Source: Acidimicrobiia bacterium (GTDB lineage Bacteria; Actinomycetota; Acidimicrobiia; IMCC26256; JAENVU01). Taken from it: DNA of 36,874 nt. Every line of letters begins with the position of its first letter. Position 1 is the stretch's first letter. A program made the translations under genes and the position numbers. The notes below the pieces were generated by a model, which was not told the origin of the DNA, made no database searches, and was given only the letters and a program-made list of their open reading frames with translations. The DNA lies in NCBI GenBank assembly GCA_009694415.1, contig SHUZ01000008.1:1-36874 (forward strand), written 5' to 3'. Positions 22,796 through 30,943 of this stretch are shown here, one piece after another.

Positions 22796-23692
22796 ATGGC
22801 GACCGATCTTCAGCTCAGGGGCGTTTATGTGCCCCTCATCACCCCATTCGCCGCGGATGGCTCCGTGGCTCTCGACGCGGTCGTGGGGCTCTGCCACGAG
22901 TATCTGGAGGCTGGCGCCGCAGGCATTGTGCCGTTGGGAACGACAGGTGAAGCCAGTTCTCTTACGGCGGGTGAGAAGAACGCTGTAATCGAGGCATGTT
23001 CGGTGGTTTGCAGCGAACGTGATGCGCAGATGATCGTTGGAGCGGGCACGAACAACACGGCGTCGACGGTCGCAGCGGTTGAAGCCTTCGAAGGTAATCC
23101 CGCGATCACGGCAGCTCTAATTGTTGTTCCTTATTATGTGCGGCCGTCGGAGGAAGGAATCGTCGCGCACTTCCGCGCGGTGGCCGATGCATCGCCTGTT
23201 CCCGTTGTGCTCTACAACATCGCCGCGCGCACGGGCCGCCACTTGAGCGCGCAAGGTGTCATCCAAGCAGCAGCTCATCCGAACATCGTCGGAATCAAGC
23301 AAGCCGCCGCAGGCCTTGATCTCGACACCATTCAGTTGCTCGCTGACTCCCCGCGCGATTTCGCAGTACTCGGCGGCGAGGACCCTTTGCTGTTCCCCAT
23401 GATGCTCATGGGCGCTGCCGGTGCGATCTGTGCTTCTGCCCACCTGTGTACGGAACGCTTCGTCGCCATGATTGAGTGTGGTTTGGCAGGCAAGGTCGAC
23501 GACGGTCGAGCGCACGCCGAAGCATTGTTGCCGCTTGTTGTTGCTTGTTTCGCCGAGCCGAACCCAGCGGTATTCAAGGCTGTGTTGCACGCGCAGGCGC
23601 GTATTCCAACTCCTGATGTACGGCTACCGCTCATGCCGGCAAGCGATGCCGCGCTCAATGCCGCGCTCAATGCAGTGCGCGTTGCGTCGTGA
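22796..23692 (+). CDS. dapA: 4-hydroxy-tetrahydrodipicolinate synthase (DapA)
   Basis: DapA condenses pyruvate with aspartate semialdehyde, the first committed step of lysine and diaminopimelate synthesis. The 298-residue TIM barrel has the canonical length, GTTGEASSLT (48-57), Tyr140 in LYNIAARTGR with the substrate-binding arginine, and the Schiff-base Lys168 in NIVGIKQAAAG. The usual YNVPxRTG reads YNIAARTG, and GIKEASG reads GIKQAAAG, so other N-acetylneuraminate lyase family activities cannot be fully excluded, but the TTG motif and overall fit favour DapA. The ATG at 22796 is preferred to upstream in-frame starts inside the divergent permease gene. No other dap genes are in the window. 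Confidence 0.87.
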   Translation: MATDLQLRGVYVPLITPFAADGSVALDAVVGLCHEYLEAGAAGIVPLGTTGEASSLTAGEKNAVIEACSVVCSERDAQMIVGAGTNNTASTVAAVEAFEGNPAITAALIVVPYYVRPSEEGIVAHFRAVADASPVPVVLYNIAARTGRHLSAQGVIQAAAHPNIVGIKQAAAGLDLDTIQLLADSPRDFAVLGGEDPLLFPMMLMGAAGAICASAHLCTERFVAMIECGLAGKVDDGRAHAEALLPLVVACFAEPNPAVFKAVLHAQARIPTPDVRLPLMPASDAALNAALNAVRVAS

Positions 23693-23708
23693 CCTTCCGC
23701 AATAACGC

Positions 23709-23714
23709 TATATA
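23709..23714 (+). promoter_or_regulatory. Candidate -10 box (TATATA) of the MFS gene
   Basis: TATATA in the 30-base gap after dapA is eight bases before the ATG at 23723 and could give a very short or absent leader. It is one or two bases further away than the other leaderless-type boxes, so it is less certain. Confidence 0.3.
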
Positions 23715-23722
23715 GGCCTCCG

Positions 23723-25261
23723 ATGAGTCAATCACAGATGGTGCAGGAGAAGGCGTACGAACGGCGGTGGGCGGTGTTGGGAGTGCTGTGTTTCAGCCTC
23801 CTTGTGATCGTCTTGGACAACACGATCCTCAATGTGGCCATCCCGACTATTTCGAATGACTTAAACCCGACTACTGCCCAACTCCAATGGATGGTTGACT
23901 CCTACACACTGGTATTCGCGGGACTTCTACTAACTGCTGGGAGTCTTGGCGACCGGTTCGGACGGCGTGGGGCGCTGCAGATTGGTCTCGTTCTATTCGG
24001 AATTGGTTCCGTGTTGTCGGCGTTATCAAACACGCCAAACGAACTCATTGCTGCACGCGCGTTCATGGGGATCGGCGGTGCATTCATCATGCCAGCGACG
24101 TTGTCCATTATCACGAACATCTTCCCCGATGAGGAACGTGCGCGAGCTATTGGGATATGGGCTGCGACCGCTGGAGTTGGGGTAGCTCTTGGTCCTATCG
24201 TTGGCGGCGCGTTGGTAGCAGATTTCTATTGGGGCTCAATCTTTTTGGTGAATATCCCGATTGTCGCCGTGGGCCTTATCGCGGGCTTGTTTTTGATCCC
24301 GACATCGAAGGATCCTTCAGCCTCGAAACTTGACGTGCCAGGTGCGTTGCTGTCGATCACCTCCCTTACAGCGATTCTGTTTGCAATCATCGAAGGTCCC
24401 CCTAGAGGATGGACGGACCCCGTCGTCGTTGCATCCTTCGTTGGCGGGGTGATGCTCTTAGGTGCGTTTATCTGGTGGGAACTAAAGACCGAAACGCCGA
24501 TGCTCAACATGCAGTTCTTCCGCAATCGTCGTTTCACCGCCTCTACATTCGCAGTAGCGATGTCGTTCTTTGTCTTGTTCGGTTCAACATTTCTACTCAC
24601 GCAGTACATGCAGTTTGTGCTCGGATACAGCCCGTTACAAGCGGGTACGCGGTTGTTGCCTTTCGCGGCGGTGATTCTTGTTGTGGCGCCTCTTAGTCCG
24701 CGGATTGTCCAAAGCATTGGTACCAGAGTCACCGTTTCTGCAGGGCTAGCAATTGCAGGGCTAGCAATGTTGCTGATGACTGGCCTAGACGCAACGAGTT
24801 CGTACGCGGACATTGTTTGGATGCTCATGCTCATGGCATTGGGCCAGGCGCTTGTGATGGCTCCGGCGACGGATGCGATTATGGGATCCGTACCGCGGGA
24901 GAAAGCCGGTGTTGGGTCAGCGGTTAATGACACGACACGCCAAGTGGGTGGCGCGCTTGGGGTGGCGGTTATCGGCAGCGTGATGTCGTTGATCTATTCG
25001 CCCAAAATTGTCGATTTCTTTGCGGGGCCCGGTGCATTGGTGCCTGACTCGGCGAAAATTGTGGCTGAGGATTCCATCGGTGGAGCCCTTCAAATTGCGG
25101 GTTCTGTACCGGGAGCGATCGGAGACCAACTTGCAGAGGTGGCGAAGGGCGCCTTCGTATCGGGTCTGCATGCCGGACTGTTAGTCGCAGGTGCGGTGGG
25201 ATTAGTTGGTGCCGTCGTCACGTACATCGTGCTTCCGGCATCGCATGACGAAAGCAGCTAG
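23723..25261 (+). CDS. DHA2-type (EmrB/QacA) MFS drug exporter
   Basis: A 512-residue major facilitator with about 14 predicted membrane helices, the drug:H+ antiporter-2 layout. Signatures are VLDNTILNVAIPTI in helix 1 (motif D1), WMVDSYTLVFAGLLL in helix 2, the loop 2-3 motif GSLGDRFGRRGAL, the antiporter motif in helix 5 (AATAGVGVALGPIVGG), and GVGSAVNDTTRQVGGALGVA later. Substrate unknown; QacA-like proteins export cationic drugs, and relatives export metabolites. There is no local regulator of TetR or MarR type next to it. It runs convergent to the DAHP synthase gene. Confidence 0.92.
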   Translation: MSQSQMVQEKAYERRWAVLGVLCFSLLVIVLDNTILNVAIPTISNDLNPTTAQLQWMVDSYTLVFAGLLLTAGSLGDRFGRRGALQIGLVLFGIGSVLSALSNTPNELIAARAFMGIGGAFIMPATLSIITNIFPDEERARAIGIWAATAGVGVALGPIVGGALVADFYWGSIFLVNIPIVAVGLIAGLFLIPTSKDPSASKLDVPGALLSITSLTAILFAIIEGPPRGWTDPVVVASFVGGVMLLGAFIWWELKTETPMLNMQFFRNRRFTASTFAVAMSFFVLFGSTFLLTQYMQFVLGYSPLQAGTRLLPFAAVILVVAPLSPRIVQSIGTRVTVSAGLAIAGLAMLLMTGLDATSSYADIVWMLMLMALGQALVMAPATDAIMGSVPREKAGVGSAVNDTTRQVGGALGVAVIGSVMSLIYSPKIVDFFAGPGALVPDSAKIVAEDSIGGALQIAGSVPGAIGDQLAEVAKGAFVSGLHAGLLVAGAVGLVGAVVTYIVLPASHDESS

Positions 25262-25274
25262 CGGCACAAGTCGT

Positions 25275-26636
25275 TCAGGCGCGAAGAAGTTCGGCGACCT
25301 GGAAGGCGAGATCTAACGATTGCCGAGCATTGAGGCGCGGGTCGCACATTGTCTCGTACCGGTTCTCAAGGTGATCGCCGAGTACTTCTTCAGTACCGCC
25401 CAAGCATTCAGTTACATCTTCGCCAGTGAGTTCGATGTGCATCCCGCCGGGGCGCACTCCTGAATTGGCACACGCGGCAAAGAATTCCCGCAACTCGGCC
25501 ATCACGTCGTCGAAGTTGCGCGTCTTGTATCCGCTCGAATGAGCGAATGTGTTCCCGTGCATTGGGTCGCATACCCATAAGACCGGATGACCCGACTGGC
25601 CAACCTTTTCGAGCAACGGCGGAAGGCGTTCTGCCACGAGATCTGCTCCCATCCTTGTTATTAGGGTGAGCCTTCCGGGCGAATGTTGGGGGTCCAACCT
25701 GTCGCAAAGCGCTATTACGTCGTCGACCTCGCTTGTAGGGCCGAGTTTGATGGCGATCGGATTGTTGACTCCTGCGAGGAATTCGACGTGTGCGCCGTCT
25801 AGATGGCGGGTGCGGTCGCCGATCCAGAGCATGTGAGCTGAACAGTCGTACCAGTCGCCAGTGAGGCTGTCTTGGCGGGTCAATGCTTCTTCGTAACCGA
25901 GCAGTAGGGCTTCGTGGGACGTGTAAGCATCGACCTGGTGGAACGCCATTTCATGGTTTAGATCTATCCCGCAGGCGTTCATGAAACGCAACGCTCGGTC
26001 GATTTCGTTAGCAAGCGCTTCGTACTGTCGTCCTTGGGGACTTGCGGTCACGAACTCCTGGTTCCAGGAATGAACGCGACTGAGATCGGCAAACCCACCT
26101 TTCGTGAACGCGCGCCAAAGGTTGAGCGTCGAAGATGATTGGTGATACCCGCGCAGCAGCCTTTGTGGATTTGGGATACGTGCATCCGGAGTGAATGCAA
26201 AGTCGTTCACCATGTCGCCGCGAAAACTTGGGAGCGTCGTCCCATCCCGTGTCTCGGTATCTGATGATCGTGGCTTTGCGAACTGGCCAGCGATGCGGCC
26301 GACCTTGATAGTTGGCACTCCCGCTCCGTAGGTGAGAACCACGGACATCTGCAGGATGATTTTGAGTTTGTCCCGTATTGAGTTGGCAGAAAACGCCTCG
26401 AATGATTCGGCGCAATCGCCAGCGTGGAGCAGAAAAGCCTTGCCCTCGGAAGCGAGAGCTAGCGATTCGGTCAAGGTGCGCGCCTCTCCTGCGAAGACAA
26501 GCGGAGGCAGCGCGGAGATCTCACTCAGGACTGCATCGAGTGCTTCTTGGTCCGGCCAAGCTGGCTGTTGTACGACAGACCGGGTGCGCCATGACGACGG
26601 TGTCCACGATTGTTCGGTGGCTGATTTAGGAGTCAT
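25275..26636 (-). CDS. aroG: Class II 3-deoxy-7-phosphoheptulonate (DAHP) synthase
   Basis: The enzyme condenses phosphoenolpyruvate with erythrose 4-phosphate, the first step of the shikimate pathway. This is the class II (plant and mycobacterial AroG) type: it opens with WTPSSWRTRSVVQQPAWPD, then FLLHAGDCAESFEAF with a metal-binding cysteine, KVGRIAGQFAKPRS, SFRGDMVNDF and the late block VLWVCDPMHGNTF, and GGMHIELTGEDVTECLGG. It has 453 residues from the ATG at 26636, close to the 462 of M. tuberculosis AroG; an ATG at 26681 would add 15 residues. The SDR gene ends 61 bases upstream on the same strand. Mycobacterial enzymes are feedback regulated by aromatic amino acids, which may apply here. 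Confidence 0.94.
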   Translation of the reverse strand: MTPKSATEQSWTPSSWRTRSVVQQPAWPDQEALDAVLSEISALPPLVFAGEARTLTESLALASEGKAFLLHAGDCAESFEAFSANSIRDKLKIILQMSVVLTYGAGVPTIKVGRIAGQFAKPRSSDTETRDGTTLPSFRGDMVNDFAFTPDARIPNPQRLLRGYHQSSSTLNLWRAFTKGGFADLSRVHSWNQEFVTASPQGRQYEALANEIDRALRFMNACGIDLNHEMAFHQVDAYTSHEALLLGYEEALTRQDSLTGDWYDCSAHMLWIGDRTRHLDGAHVEFLAGVNNPIAIKLGPTSEVDDVIALCDRLDPQHSPGRLTLITRMGADLVAERLPPLLEKVGQSGHPVLWVCDPMHGNTFAHSSGYKTRNFDDVMAELREFFAACANSGVRPGGMHIELTGEDVTECLGGTEEVLGDHLENRYETMCDPRLNARQSLDLAFQVAELLRA

Positions 26637-26697
26637 GGGTGGGATGGCCTTGTCATCAATCGGTGCGCGCCAACGAGGCATCGCTCACGCTGTCAGG

Positions 26698-27510
26698 CTA
26701 CCCGTCACTCCCCATAGCCCACTCACCAATTTCTTGTCCCGGAGGGCGACGGCCCGACGCGCCCTTGATGCGGGGTCCCGGTACTTCGTGGAAGTGGTAG
26801 GGCTCCGCGTCTCGGCCTGGCTGGCAGACCCAACATTCACCGGTGCGACCAGTTGTGACAATGGACAGCACGGCGTCGGCGATCTGTGACGCTGGCATCA
26901 ATGGAAACGCGACCTTTTCGAAGAGTGCCTTCGTCTCGTCAGTCATGATCTTGGTGTCGGTCATACCGGGGTTGACGGTATTGGCAGTGATGCCAAGTGG
27001 GACGAGTGTTGGAGCAATGCTGCGGATGAATCCAACGACCGCGTGCTTGGTGAGGTCGTACACGGGGTCCAGTTGGAATGGGATCAGTCCCGCCAGAGAA
27101 CTGGTAGCGACGATCGCCCCTCCGCCGCGGCGCTGCATTGCGCGGATGGCAGCGCGAGCGCCGTAGAAGACCCCGTCTACGTTCACGCGCATAATTTTGG
27201 TGTACAACTCGTTACTGAGTTCCGTCATGTTGGCTACGCCGATCGCAATGCCAGCGTTCAGGAACGCGATGTCTACTCCTCCGAGTTTGCTCTCGCACTC
27301 GGCGAAAACAGCGTCAACTTCGTCAGAGTCGCCTGTGTCTGCGCGTGAGAAGATTCCACTAACTGTGGCGGCGGTCTCTTCGCCGCCAACGGTATCGATA
27401 TCGACACAAAAAACGCTCGCTCCCTCTTGGGCGAAACGCTCCGCGGTAGCACGACCGATGCCAGAACCAGCTCCGGTGATGAGTGCGACCTTGCCGTCTA
27501 GTGCTCCCAT
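26698..27510 (-). CDS. SDR-family NAD(P)-dependent oxidoreductase
   Basis: A classical short-chain dehydrogenase/reductase of 270 residues: cofactor motif TGAGSGIG (12-19), acidic residue Asp37 after beta-2 (VDIDT) favouring NAD(H), NAG (85-87), Asn110, Ser138, and the catalytic Tyr151 and Lys155 in YDLTK. The substrate cannot be assigned. An AAAGGA ribosome binding site precedes the ATG at 27510. It follows the aldehyde dehydrogenase gene with a 30-base gap, which suggests that the two oxidise an alcohol stepwise through an aldehyde to an acid. The C-terminal tail after about 230 (CWVCQPGRDAEPYHF) is somewhat longer than average. Confidence 0.9.
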   Translation of the reverse strand: MGALDGKVALITGAGSGIGRATAERFAQEGASVFCVDIDTVGGEETAATVSGIFSRADTGDSDEVDAVFAECESKLGGVDIAFLNAGIAIGVANMTELSNELYTKIMRVNVDGVFYGARAAIRAMQRRGGGAIVATSSLAGLIPFQLDPVYDLTKHAVVGFIRSIAPTLVPLGITANTVNPGMTDTKIMTDETKALFEKVAFPLMPASQIADAVLSIVTTGRTGECWVCQPGRDAEPYHFHEVPGPRIKGASGRRPPGQEIGEWAMGSDG

Positions 27511-27540
27511 AGTTTTCCTTTCGGTCGAAGAAGTAATGGG

Positions 27541-28959
27541 TCAGAGTTGTATGACAATCATTCTTTCTTCGGTCATTTCGCGTACCGCGTAGTGCGGACC
27601 TTCCCGTGTATTGCCAGAATCTCTAACACCGCCGTATGGCATCTGATCGGTTCGGAAGGTCGGCATTTCATTCACGGTGACGCCGCCGAACTCCAAGGCA
27701 TGAGCCGCCCTCATCGCAGCGGCAAGGTCGCGCGTAAATATCGCGGCCTGTAATCCATATCTGGAATCATTCGAAAGCGCTATGGCGTCATCAAGGGTTG
27801 AATATGCAGCGATACCGATTACAGGACCGAAAATCTCGCCCTTGCAAACTTGCATGTCTGGGAGCACGCCGGTGAGGACGGTTGGTTCCAGAACGCCGCC
27901 GCTGCCGGTACCTCCACAAGCGATCTTCGCTCCGCCCGCGACAGCTTCGTCAATCCACTCTGAGATGCGATCGCATTCTGACTGGTTAATGAGTGCCGAG
28001 ACATCCGTCTTCTCATCGAGTGGGTCCCCGACAATGAGCGATGTCACCTTGTCAATGATGAGTTCGACGAGAGCGTCGCAGATGCGTTCGTGTGCATAGA
28101 CGCGTTGCACTGAGATGCATGTTTGCCCCGAGTACCCAAATCCACCTGCAACGATTTTTGATGCTGCCAATTCAAGGTCAGCATCGTGTTCCACAATCAC
28201 CGGAGCATTGTTGCCAAGTTCCAATGCAACCTTTTTCTTGGGTGCACGCGAGCGAATATCCCAGCCGACTTCGGGCGATCCAGTGAACGAAATCATCGCT
28301 ATGTCGTCGTGGTCGACGATTGCCTGTCCGACAGTGGCGCCACCTCCTGTAACGACGTTGAGCCACCCCGGTGGGAGTCCACACTCATCAATCAGGATTT
28401 CCGCTAGCAATAGCGCGGTTAGTGGCGTCTGAGAAGCGGGCTTCAGTACAACCGCACAACCCGCTGCTATTGCCGGCGCGATCTTGTGCGCCACCAAGTT
28501 GAGTGGGAAGTTAAACGGACTGATCGCACCGATGACTCCGATCGGAACGCGGATGGTAAACCCAAGTTTCCCGATTCCTGCGTCGTTACCGTCCATAGCG
28601 ATCATGTCGCCCGTCAGCGTGCGGGCCTCGACGGCGGCAAATTTGAATGTTCCGGCAGCGCGAGCGGCCTCAACCCTCGCGCTCTTCAAGGGCTTCGCGG
28701 CCTCGCTCGCTATCGAGCGCGCCAATTCTTCATGGCGGGCCTCGATTCTGCACGCAGCTGCTTCGAGGATCTCGGCTCGGCGAAAGGCCGGTAGTGGGTC
28801 GCGCATCGCCGCGAGCGCAGCAGAAACTGCAGCATTAACTTGCGCGATTCCTGCTGATGGGACTCTGCCCAGTTCTTGGGCGTTGAAAGGCGACAAGACG
28901 ATTATCTCGTCGCTCGTTGTGACCGTTTCAGATCCGATGCGTAACGGGACAACTGTCAT
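27541..28959 (-). CDS. Aldehyde dehydrogenase family protein
   Basis: A 472-residue NAD(P)-dependent aldehyde dehydrogenase. The catalytic set is complete: Asn150 in SPFNFPLN, the glutamate in ALELGNNAP (Glu247) and the nucleophile in YSGQTCISVQRV (Cys281). The sequence end NEMPTFRTDQMPYGGVRDSG resembles lactaldehyde, phosphonoacetaldehyde and non-phosphorylating glyceraldehyde-3-phosphate dehydrogenases, but the substrate is not decided by sequence alone. It is the first gene of a minus-strand group with the SDR and, possibly, DAHP synthase. 62 bases separate it from the Tad-associated ATPase gene upstream; no terminator is visible there. Confidence 0.92.
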   Translation of the reverse strand: MTVVPLRIGSETVTTSDEIIVLSPFNAQELGRVPSAGIAQVNAAVSAALAAMRDPLPAFRRAEILEAAACRIEARHEELARSIASEAAKPLKSARVEAARAAGTFKFAAVEARTLTGDMIAMDGNDAGIGKLGFTIRVPIGVIGAISPFNFPLNLVAHKIAPAIAAGCAVVLKPASQTPLTALLLAEILIDECGLPPGWLNVVTGGGATVGQAIVDHDDIAMISFTGSPEVGWDIRSRAPKKKVALELGNNAPVIVEHDADLELAASKIVAGGFGYSGQTCISVQRVYAHERICDALVELIIDKVTSLIVGDPLDEKTDVSALINQSECDRISEWIDEAVAGGAKIACGGTGSGGVLEPTVLTGVLPDMQVCKGEIFGPVIGIAAYSTLDDAIALSNDSRYGLQAAIFTRDLAAAMRAAHALEFGGVTVNEMPTFRTDQMPYGGVRDSGNTREGPHYAVREMTEERMIVIQL

Positions 28960-29021
28960 CGCACAATGATGCCCGGCTGAGTCGTCATCTGTGGACTCGA
29001 ACTAGCAATGCGGCGGTTGGG

Positions 29022-30011
29022 CTACTCGTTGAACAGAACAGAGTCGAGGAGTTTTTCAGCAGTGAAGGCGCCAATCGGGTCGAAACGGAAGTTTGCGAAG
29101 TCTTTAGTGAACTCCAGGTCGATCGCTGCTGGGCCCGAGCGGTTCTTCTCGATAGAGAAAATGACCTGGTTGCGGTACCGGTCCGCCCTGGCTGAGTCGA
29201 ACGCCAGATGCTCCTTCGTCACTGCGGTGAACTTTTCGTTGAGGAGAATAATTAGGTCTGGTTCATGAGCAAGGGCCGTAGATCCCCGTAGGTGATGCAT
29301 GCGTGCTCGACGGGACAACAAGCCGTCATGGTCAACGGCGCTTAGAGCTACGACAGCCGTATCGAGCCTAAGGGCCATCTCCTTGAGGGCCTCAGCGACG
29401 ACGTTCGTTCGTTCGAGCTCATTGCCTACGTTGATCGGTGGCTGGAGCTTTTGCATGTAGTCCACGAAGACAATCGAGGGCAGTGGGGTCGTACTCGCTA
29501 GTTCCGCGATGTCGTCGAGAGTGAGCGTCGCGGCTCTCGCACCAACGATCGTGAGGTTCTCTCCGTACCTCGTGACGCGCCCGCATGCTTCTTCGCCGAG
29601 AGGTTCGCGAGTGAGTTCATCTAGTGACGCTGCGCCAATTGCCAAGTCGGTGATCATGCGGCGCAGCCGATCGCGATCTCCAACTTCATCGCTGCGTGAG
29701 ATGCTCGCCAGTTCTAAGGCGAGCAAGCGTCCGAGCACTGCCGATGGGCCATCTTCTAAGTTCACGTATACGACGGGCCGACCAGCCGTCGCGCTGGTGC
29801 GGGCCCACTGCAGTGCGGCGATCGTCTTGCCTGCACCTGGCTTGCCTCCCACCAGGGTGAACTCGCCCGGATGGAAGCCGCCACCTAAAACTGTGTCGAA
29901 CGGTTCGAAACCCGTGGGCCAAGGCTTGGATCGCGCGATGCTCCCTGCGTCGAGCGACTGGCCAAGCGATTCGATCGTCTGGCGAATTGTCTGTGCATTG
30001 TTGTGTTCCAC
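29022..30011 (-). CDS. DnaB-like RecA-fold ATPase at the end of the Tad operon
   Basis: A 329-residue ATPase corresponding only to the C-terminal motor domain of replicative DnaB helicases. It contains TGFEPFDTVLGGGFHPGEF, Walker A GGKPGAGKT (55-63), Walker B IVFVDYMQKLQ (about 180-190), and the H4-like LRGSTALAHEPDLIILL. There is no N-terminal primase-binding domain, and no replication genes are nearby. The gene starts at GTG 30011, two bases after the tadC stop, so it is almost certainly the last gene of the pilus operon. A role in DNA handling, in pilus control, or as a KaiC/RadA-like regulator are all possible. Upstream in-frame codons lie inside tadC and were not used. Confidence 0.8.
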   Translation of the reverse strand: MEHNNAQTIRQTIESLGQSLDAGSIARSKPWPTGFEPFDTVLGGGFHPGEFTLVGGKPGAGKTIAALQWARTSATAGRPVVYVNLEDGPSAVLGRLLALELASISRSDEVGDRDRLRRMITDLAIGAASLDELTREPLGEEACGRVTRYGENLTIVGARAATLTLDDIAELASTTPLPSIVFVDYMQKLQPPINVGNELERTNVVAEALKEMALRLDTAVVALSAVDHDGLLSRRARMHHLRGSTALAHEPDLIILLNEKFTAVTKEHLAFDSARADRYRNQVIFSIEKNRSGPAAIDLEFTKDFANFRFDPIGAFTAEKLLDSVLFNE

Positions 30012-30013
30012 AT

Positions 30014-30931
30014 TTAACCGCCGAATCCGCTGTTGCTGAGGCGGATCACCGCTGGTCCCGCAACAATGACAAACAATGCAGGGAGAATGCACAACACAAC
30101 AGGGAAAACGAGTTTTACCGGCATCTTCATTGCCATTGCTTCCGCGCGTTGACGACGCTTATCGCGCATGTCGGCGGACTGAACGCGCAACACATGTGCA
30201 ATCGGTATTCCGTATCGCTGAGCCTGCGAGAAGGCGTGGACGAAAGTTCGCAGGTCCACAACGTCTGTCCTGTGTAGTAGTTGTTCCATCGCGCGGGCGC
30301 GCGGGAGGCCCATCTGAATGTCTTGGAGCATGCGACCAAGTTCGTTTGACAGTGGCCTGTTGCTAGAAGCGACCTGGGCGACGGCAGCTTCGAAAGCGAG
30401 TCCTGACTCCACGCAGATCGTGATTTGGTCGAGGCTGTCTGGCAGGTCTCGTCCGATCTGGCCTTGGCGTTCACGCGCGCGGCCTCCGACGATTACGTCA
30501 AACGCGAAGAAGAGGCCTACAGCAAGCAAGGCCCATGCGAGAAATCGGATGACCGATGGATCGAGAGCGAACAGCAGGGCGCCGATGATGGCGCCGATGA
30601 TTCCGGAGGTCACCTTTGTTGCTAACGCACGTTCGATACCCCACTCTTGAGACATCCCAGCCAAAAGAATGCGATGTTCTAAGCGTTCTTCGAACCCTGA
30701 GGGGGTAAGGCTTCGAGCCCGATTAGCTAGGGCCAACATTGATGGAGTGACGACGCGCTCGCGAGCGGAATCTTGGAGTTGTTTTTCGCGGAGGTTGGTT
30801 GTCTCGATTGGGCCCTGTCTTAGATTCACCCGCACCGATTTCGTGGGGGAGCGTTCGCTGCCAAGTGCCCAGAATGCGAGTGGGATGGATGCCGCTATTG
30901 CTAGTGCTGCAAGCCATATGAAAATCGGCAT
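30014..30931 (-). CDS. tadC: Type II/IV secretion platform protein TadC
   Basis: An inner-membrane platform protein of the GspF/TadC family (305 residues) that, together with TadB, couples the TadA ATPase to pilus assembly. There is an N-terminal helix (MPIFIWLAALAIAASIPLAF), a pair of central helices near 120-165, the T2SSF domain with LPDSLDQITICVESGLAFEAA (the classic LP..LD.L...VEaG.s), LGRMLQDIQMGLPR, and a terminal helix VVLCILPALFVIVAG. The ATG at 30931 is preceded by an AGGAGGAA ribosome binding site that overlaps the stop codon of the preceding gene; upstream starts would lie within that gene. The DnaB-like gene follows after two bases. Confidence 0.92.
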   Translation of the reverse strand: MPIFIWLAALAIAASIPLAFWALGSERSPTKSVRVNLRQGPIETTNLREKQLQDSARERVVTPSMLALANRARSLTPSGFEERLEHRILLAGMSQEWGIERALATKVTSGIIGAIIGALLFALDPSVIRFLAWALLAVGLFFAFDVIVGGRARERQGQIGRDLPDSLDQITICVESGLAFEAAVAQVASSNRPLSNELGRMLQDIQMGLPRARAMEQLLHRTDVVDLRTFVHAFSQAQRYGIPIAHVLRVQSADMRDKRRQRAEAMAMKMPVKLVFPVVLCILPALFVIVAGPAVIRLSNSGFGG

Positions 30932-30935
30932 CGGA

Positions 30936-30943
30936 TTCCTCCT
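30936..30943 (-). promoter_or_regulatory. Strong ribosome binding site (AGGAGGAA) of tadC
   Basis: On the minus strand AGGAGGAA ends five bases before the tadC ATG and overlaps the TAG stop of the VWA-TadB gene (30942-30944). It fixes the tadC start. Confidence 0.7.

Noticed and set aside
26332-26889. 185-residue open frame on the plus strand
   Set aside because: It runs antisense across the DAHP synthase and SDR genes and has no recognisable domain or ribosome binding site.
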